Shown: positions 36,283-38,858 of the stretch, one piece after another
Position numbering within the stretch: the stretch's first letter is position 1
How the letters are laid out: every line of letters starts with the position of its first letter
Origin: Candidatus Uhrbacteria bacterium
Lineage (GTDB): Bacteria; Patescibacteriota; Patescibacteriia; UBA9934
Direction of reading: 5' to 3'
Length of the DNA: 38,858 nucleotides
Assembly (NCBI GenBank): GCA_943350635.1
Contig: CALRAI010000006.1
Span: 1-38,858, forward strand
Position numbers and translations under genes: made by a program
Notes under the pieces: generated by a model
The model's input: the letters and a program-made list of their open reading frames with translations, nothing else
The model's database searches: none
Told to the model about the DNA's origin: nothing

Positions 36283-37473
36283 TTAACCAATAATACGAAT
36301 GCCTCCAGAGTTCGCATCAGCTTCAATCATCACCCCATCGACAATCGATTCCAAAAGTTCTTTCACATTCGTCACGCACGGTTTACCCAGCTCGCGACAC
36401 ACAATTGCCGCATGACACAAAATACCGCCCCACGCCGTTACTACTCCCCCAGCTTTCATCATCAATGGGAGAAAATCCGGTGTGGTCATATCGGTGACGA
36501 GAATATCACCGAGTTCGATATCGGCGCCTGCAATATCAGCGGCTCGGATCACCCGAGCTCGGGCGGTGACGGAGCCGGGGGAGCCGATTTGGCCACGGAG
36601 TTTACCTACGAGAGATTCTTCACGTTCGTTCAAGATGACTGAAGGTTCTTTTCCCTCCACTATAATAGTTTGAATACGTTCTTTTCCGTCATTCTGAGCG
36701 CATGCGAAGAGTCTCTCGTCGGTTACTTCATTCGCATACACCTCTCCAAGAATCCGATTCCAGTCGATGAACCAGGTTCCGAATTGTTTTGACGAAGCAG
36801 TTTCGAAATACCCACAAAGATATTCCCCAAAAAACTTCGCATCGAATTCGACAACAAGCTTTTCGCGAACCGCAAGATCAGTAACACGCAGCATACCGAT
36901 CACTTCGAGAAGATGATTTTCAGCATCTTCATTTCTCGGGCTCGTCTCAATCGATGTCCCGTTCCATGAAAACGTGATCGGCTCCGTTCCTTCGTCGTAG
37001 AACCCTTGAGTCAATTGATTATGCGAGCCAGCAACAATCTGACCGAACGCACCGTGTTGGTTGACGACAAAAATCGTACTCCACACATGATCGGCAGGAT
37101 GCGGCACAAAATCTGCCTTGTATTTTTCTGGATCGATCTCTTGCAACGCAAACCACTTCATCGATTCTGCAATCGATGCTCCTCGTGTACGAAGCTTCGG
37201 CAATGCAGGATCGATCGGAATTAATCGCAACGCACACGATTCTTCACCCCGCGTTTCCAAAAACTCCACAAACCTTGGCGACGAATTCACAATCTCACTC
37301 GCCAGAAATTGCGTAGGCCGATCAAAAGGCAAACCAAAAAGTTCATTCAACACCGCCAATCTTTCCCGCTTCTCATTATCCTCCTTCCGATGCGCCTCCA
37401 CATTCTTCAATCCCATTCGCTGAAACCATTCCGTTAACGAGATTTGTGTTTTGTAGAGGGTAGAGAGGTCCAT
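36283..37473 (-). CDS. PEP-utilising enzyme (PEP-synthase-like mobile/phosphohistidine domain with novel N-terminal region)
   Basis: GSVTARARVIRAADIAGADIELGDILVTDMTTPDFLPLMMKAGGVVTAWGGILCHAAIVCRELGKPCVTNVKEL contains the catalytic His motif. Confidence 0.85.
   Translation of the reverse strand: MDLSTLYKTQISLTEWFQRMGLKNVEAHRKEDNEKRERLAVLNELFGLPFDRPTQFLASEIVNSSPRFVEFLETRGEESCALRLIPIDPALPKLRTRGASIAESMKWFALQEIDPEKYKADFVPHPADHVWSTIFVVNQHGAFGQIVAGSHNQLTQGFYDEGTEPITFSWNGTSIETSPRNEDAENHLLEVIGMLRVTDLAVREKLVVEFDAKFFGEYLCGYFETASSKQFGTWFIDWNRILGEVYANEVTDERLFACAQNDGKERIQTIIVEGKEPSVILNEREESLVGKLRGQIGSPGSVTARARVIRAADIAGADIELGDILVTDMTTPDFLPLMMKAGGVVTAWGGILCHAAIVCRELGKPCVTNVKELLESIVDGVMIEADANSGGIRIIG
36609..36718. 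repeat. ~110-nt palindromic element inside the PEP-utilising gene (family C)
   Basis: cgagagattcttcacgttcgttcaagatgac ... gtcattctgagcgcatgcgaagagtctctcg, ~30-bp imperfect terminal inverted repeats. Confidence 0.7.
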
Positions 37474-37475
37474 AT

Positions 37476-38414
37476 TTACAACGTCGTAATTGGTCTGCTT
37501 TGGAGGATATAGAACTCCCCCGCTTCCATGCCCCATTCGATGTCGCAGGGGAAGCCGTAGTGTTTTTCGATGAGGACGCAGAGATTGCCGATGACTTCGA
37601 TTTGCTTGGCGTGGAGCTTTGGAGCTTCGCGCTTATCCGACGGAACGTTAACCGTTTCGTTGCCATGTTCCCCGCGAACCAACATCGTTTCTTGTTCCGA
37701 CGTGTAGTTTTCAATAATGACATTCGTTTTCTTACTGACGATGTACGAATCCGGCGTCACGATTCCGCCAACAATAAATTCGCCAAGTCCCCAGCATGCT
37801 TCGATGATCATTTGATCGTGATCCTTCGTGACTGGGTGAACGGTGAACGCAATTCCCGCAACATCGGACTGCACCATCTTCTGAACAACAACTGCAACAG
37901 AAACGTGCGTCTCTCGCATTCCCTTTTCCATTCTATAAACGATCGCTCTTGGCGTGAACAAACTCGCCCAACACTTCTTGACGTTGCCGAGCAGGTTCTT
38001 CTCCGTGGTATTCAAATAACTCTCAAGCTCCCCCGCCCAGCTCGCCGTCGATGAATCTTCCGCAGTTGCCGATGATCGAACAGCGACAAATTCAGAATCA
38101 AGCGCCGCAAACGCGATGAGAATTTCTTCCTCAAGATCCTTCGGGAATCGCGCGTCGTGAATCAAATCATGCAACACCCTGGAAGCTCGTTCAACCGATG
38201 CTACATCTTCGTAATTCACCTTATTCAATTGTGCCTCGACCTCGGCCTTGAGTTCAGTCTCAATAAGGAACCGATCAAATGCATCCCGCAACACTACAAA
38301 CCCCGGCGGAACAGGAATTCCCGCCTGTGTCATTTCTCCCAATGATGCACCTTTACCGCCAGCGAGATGGACATCGTGCTTGTTTAATGACCTAAAAACA
38401 CGTACAAATTCCAT
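37476..38414 (-). CDS. Phosphoenolpyruvate synthase N-terminal (PPDK_N ATP-grasp) domain protein
   Basis: LAGGKGASLGEMTQAGIPVPPGFVVLRDAF...VRSSATAEDSSTASWAGELESYLN...WGLGEFIVGGIVTPDSYIV...DIEWGMEAGEFYILQSRPITTL. Confidence 0.93.
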   Translation of the reverse strand: MEFVRVFRSLNKHDVHLAGGKGASLGEMTQAGIPVPPGFVVLRDAFDRFLIETELKAEVEAQLNKVNYEDVASVERASRVLHDLIHDARFPKDLEEEILIAFAALDSEFVAVRSSATAEDSSTASWAGELESYLNTTEKNLLGNVKKCWASLFTPRAIVYRMEKGMRETHVSVAVVVQKMVQSDVAGIAFTVHPVTKDHDQMIIEACWGLGEFIVGGIVTPDSYIVSKKTNVIIENYTSEQETMLVRGEHGNETVNVPSDKREAPKLHAKQIEVIGNLCVLIEKHYGFPCDIEWGMEAGEFYILQSRPITTL

Positions 38415-38448
38415 AGGAGAAGCAAAATTTCTTTAATGGAATTCTACT

Positions 38449-38858
38449 ATGAAACTTCTCAAACCAACAGTGAAACGCGATCTGTGCCTTGTAAGCATCG
38501 AAGCATGGAAAAAGGGCTACGACGCATGGAATATTCCCGTTACGTTTTTCTTCGACGGGAGTCGTGTGCATTTTTATCATCTCCAAACCGATTTCGATCG
38601 GCTCAAAACCGAAATCACTCCGTCGATTATTCGCGACGAGGCGCTGTTTACCGCAAAGAACAATCGATTTTTCCTCGATGTTGCGGCGCTGAAAGATTTT
38701 GATCTTCATCCGTGGACACTTCAAAAATGCAGCGATCTTATTGGCAGCATCATGAGCTTCTATATCTTCGTCGTCAGCGACAAATTCGTAGAAGCAAAGC
38801 CCGAAGCATGGGAATCGCGAAAGGCTTCGGAAAGTATTTTGTACGAAGTCGATGAGGC
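38449..38858 (+). CDS. Partial CDS running off the window end, unknown function
   Basis: MKLLKPTVKRDLCLVSIEAWKKGYDAWNIPVTFFFDGSRVHFYHLQTDFDRLKTEITPSIIRDEALFTAKNNRFFLDVAAL... open to the end; divergent from the PEP-synthase-like gene. Confidence 0.7.
   Translation, partial: MKLLKPTVKRDLCLVSIEAWKKGYDAWNIPVTFFFDGSRVHFYHLQTDFDRLKTEITPSIIRDEALFTAKNNRFFLDVAALKDFDLHPWTLQKCSDLIGSIMSFYIFVVSDKFVEAKPEAWESRKASESILYEVDE

Overview
The window is a gene-dense, mostly housekeeping stretch of a bacterial chromosome. Gene content and the C-terminal domain of the giant surface protein suggest a Patescibacteria/CPR-type genome (inference, not proven here). It contains an isolated 16S rRNA gene on the minus strand, four tRNAs (Pro-TGG, Ile-GAT, Phe-GAA, Gly-TCC), and a suf Fe-S operon in the order sufB-sufD-sufS-sufU-sufC. 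There is an rpsP-khpA-cupin-trmD cluster, plus rnhB, clpP, murI, a short SMC-like ATPase, a DHH phosphoesterase, a VanW protein, a PadR operon, a PEP-synthase-like enzyme split over two ORFs, and a ~1.6 kaa Thr/Ser-rich Ig-repeat surface protein. The best leads for new biology are: (1) a 33-aa Trp-containing leader ORF followed by a terminator with a competing antiterminator pairing (23371-23629); (2) palindromic elements inserted in frame in sufS (two), rnhB, smc and the PEP-utilising gene; (3) ~122-nt intergenic palindromes, one forming most of the padR 5' leader; (4) a recurrent TATACT-N(7-10)-ATG architecture implying leaderless mRNAs next to a set of SD-led orphan genes; (5) an apparent -1 frameshift on a C7 heptamer in exact slippery phase; (6) a short SMC without a recognisable hinge. 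Several small proteins below the 60-aa ORF cutoff are also reported.
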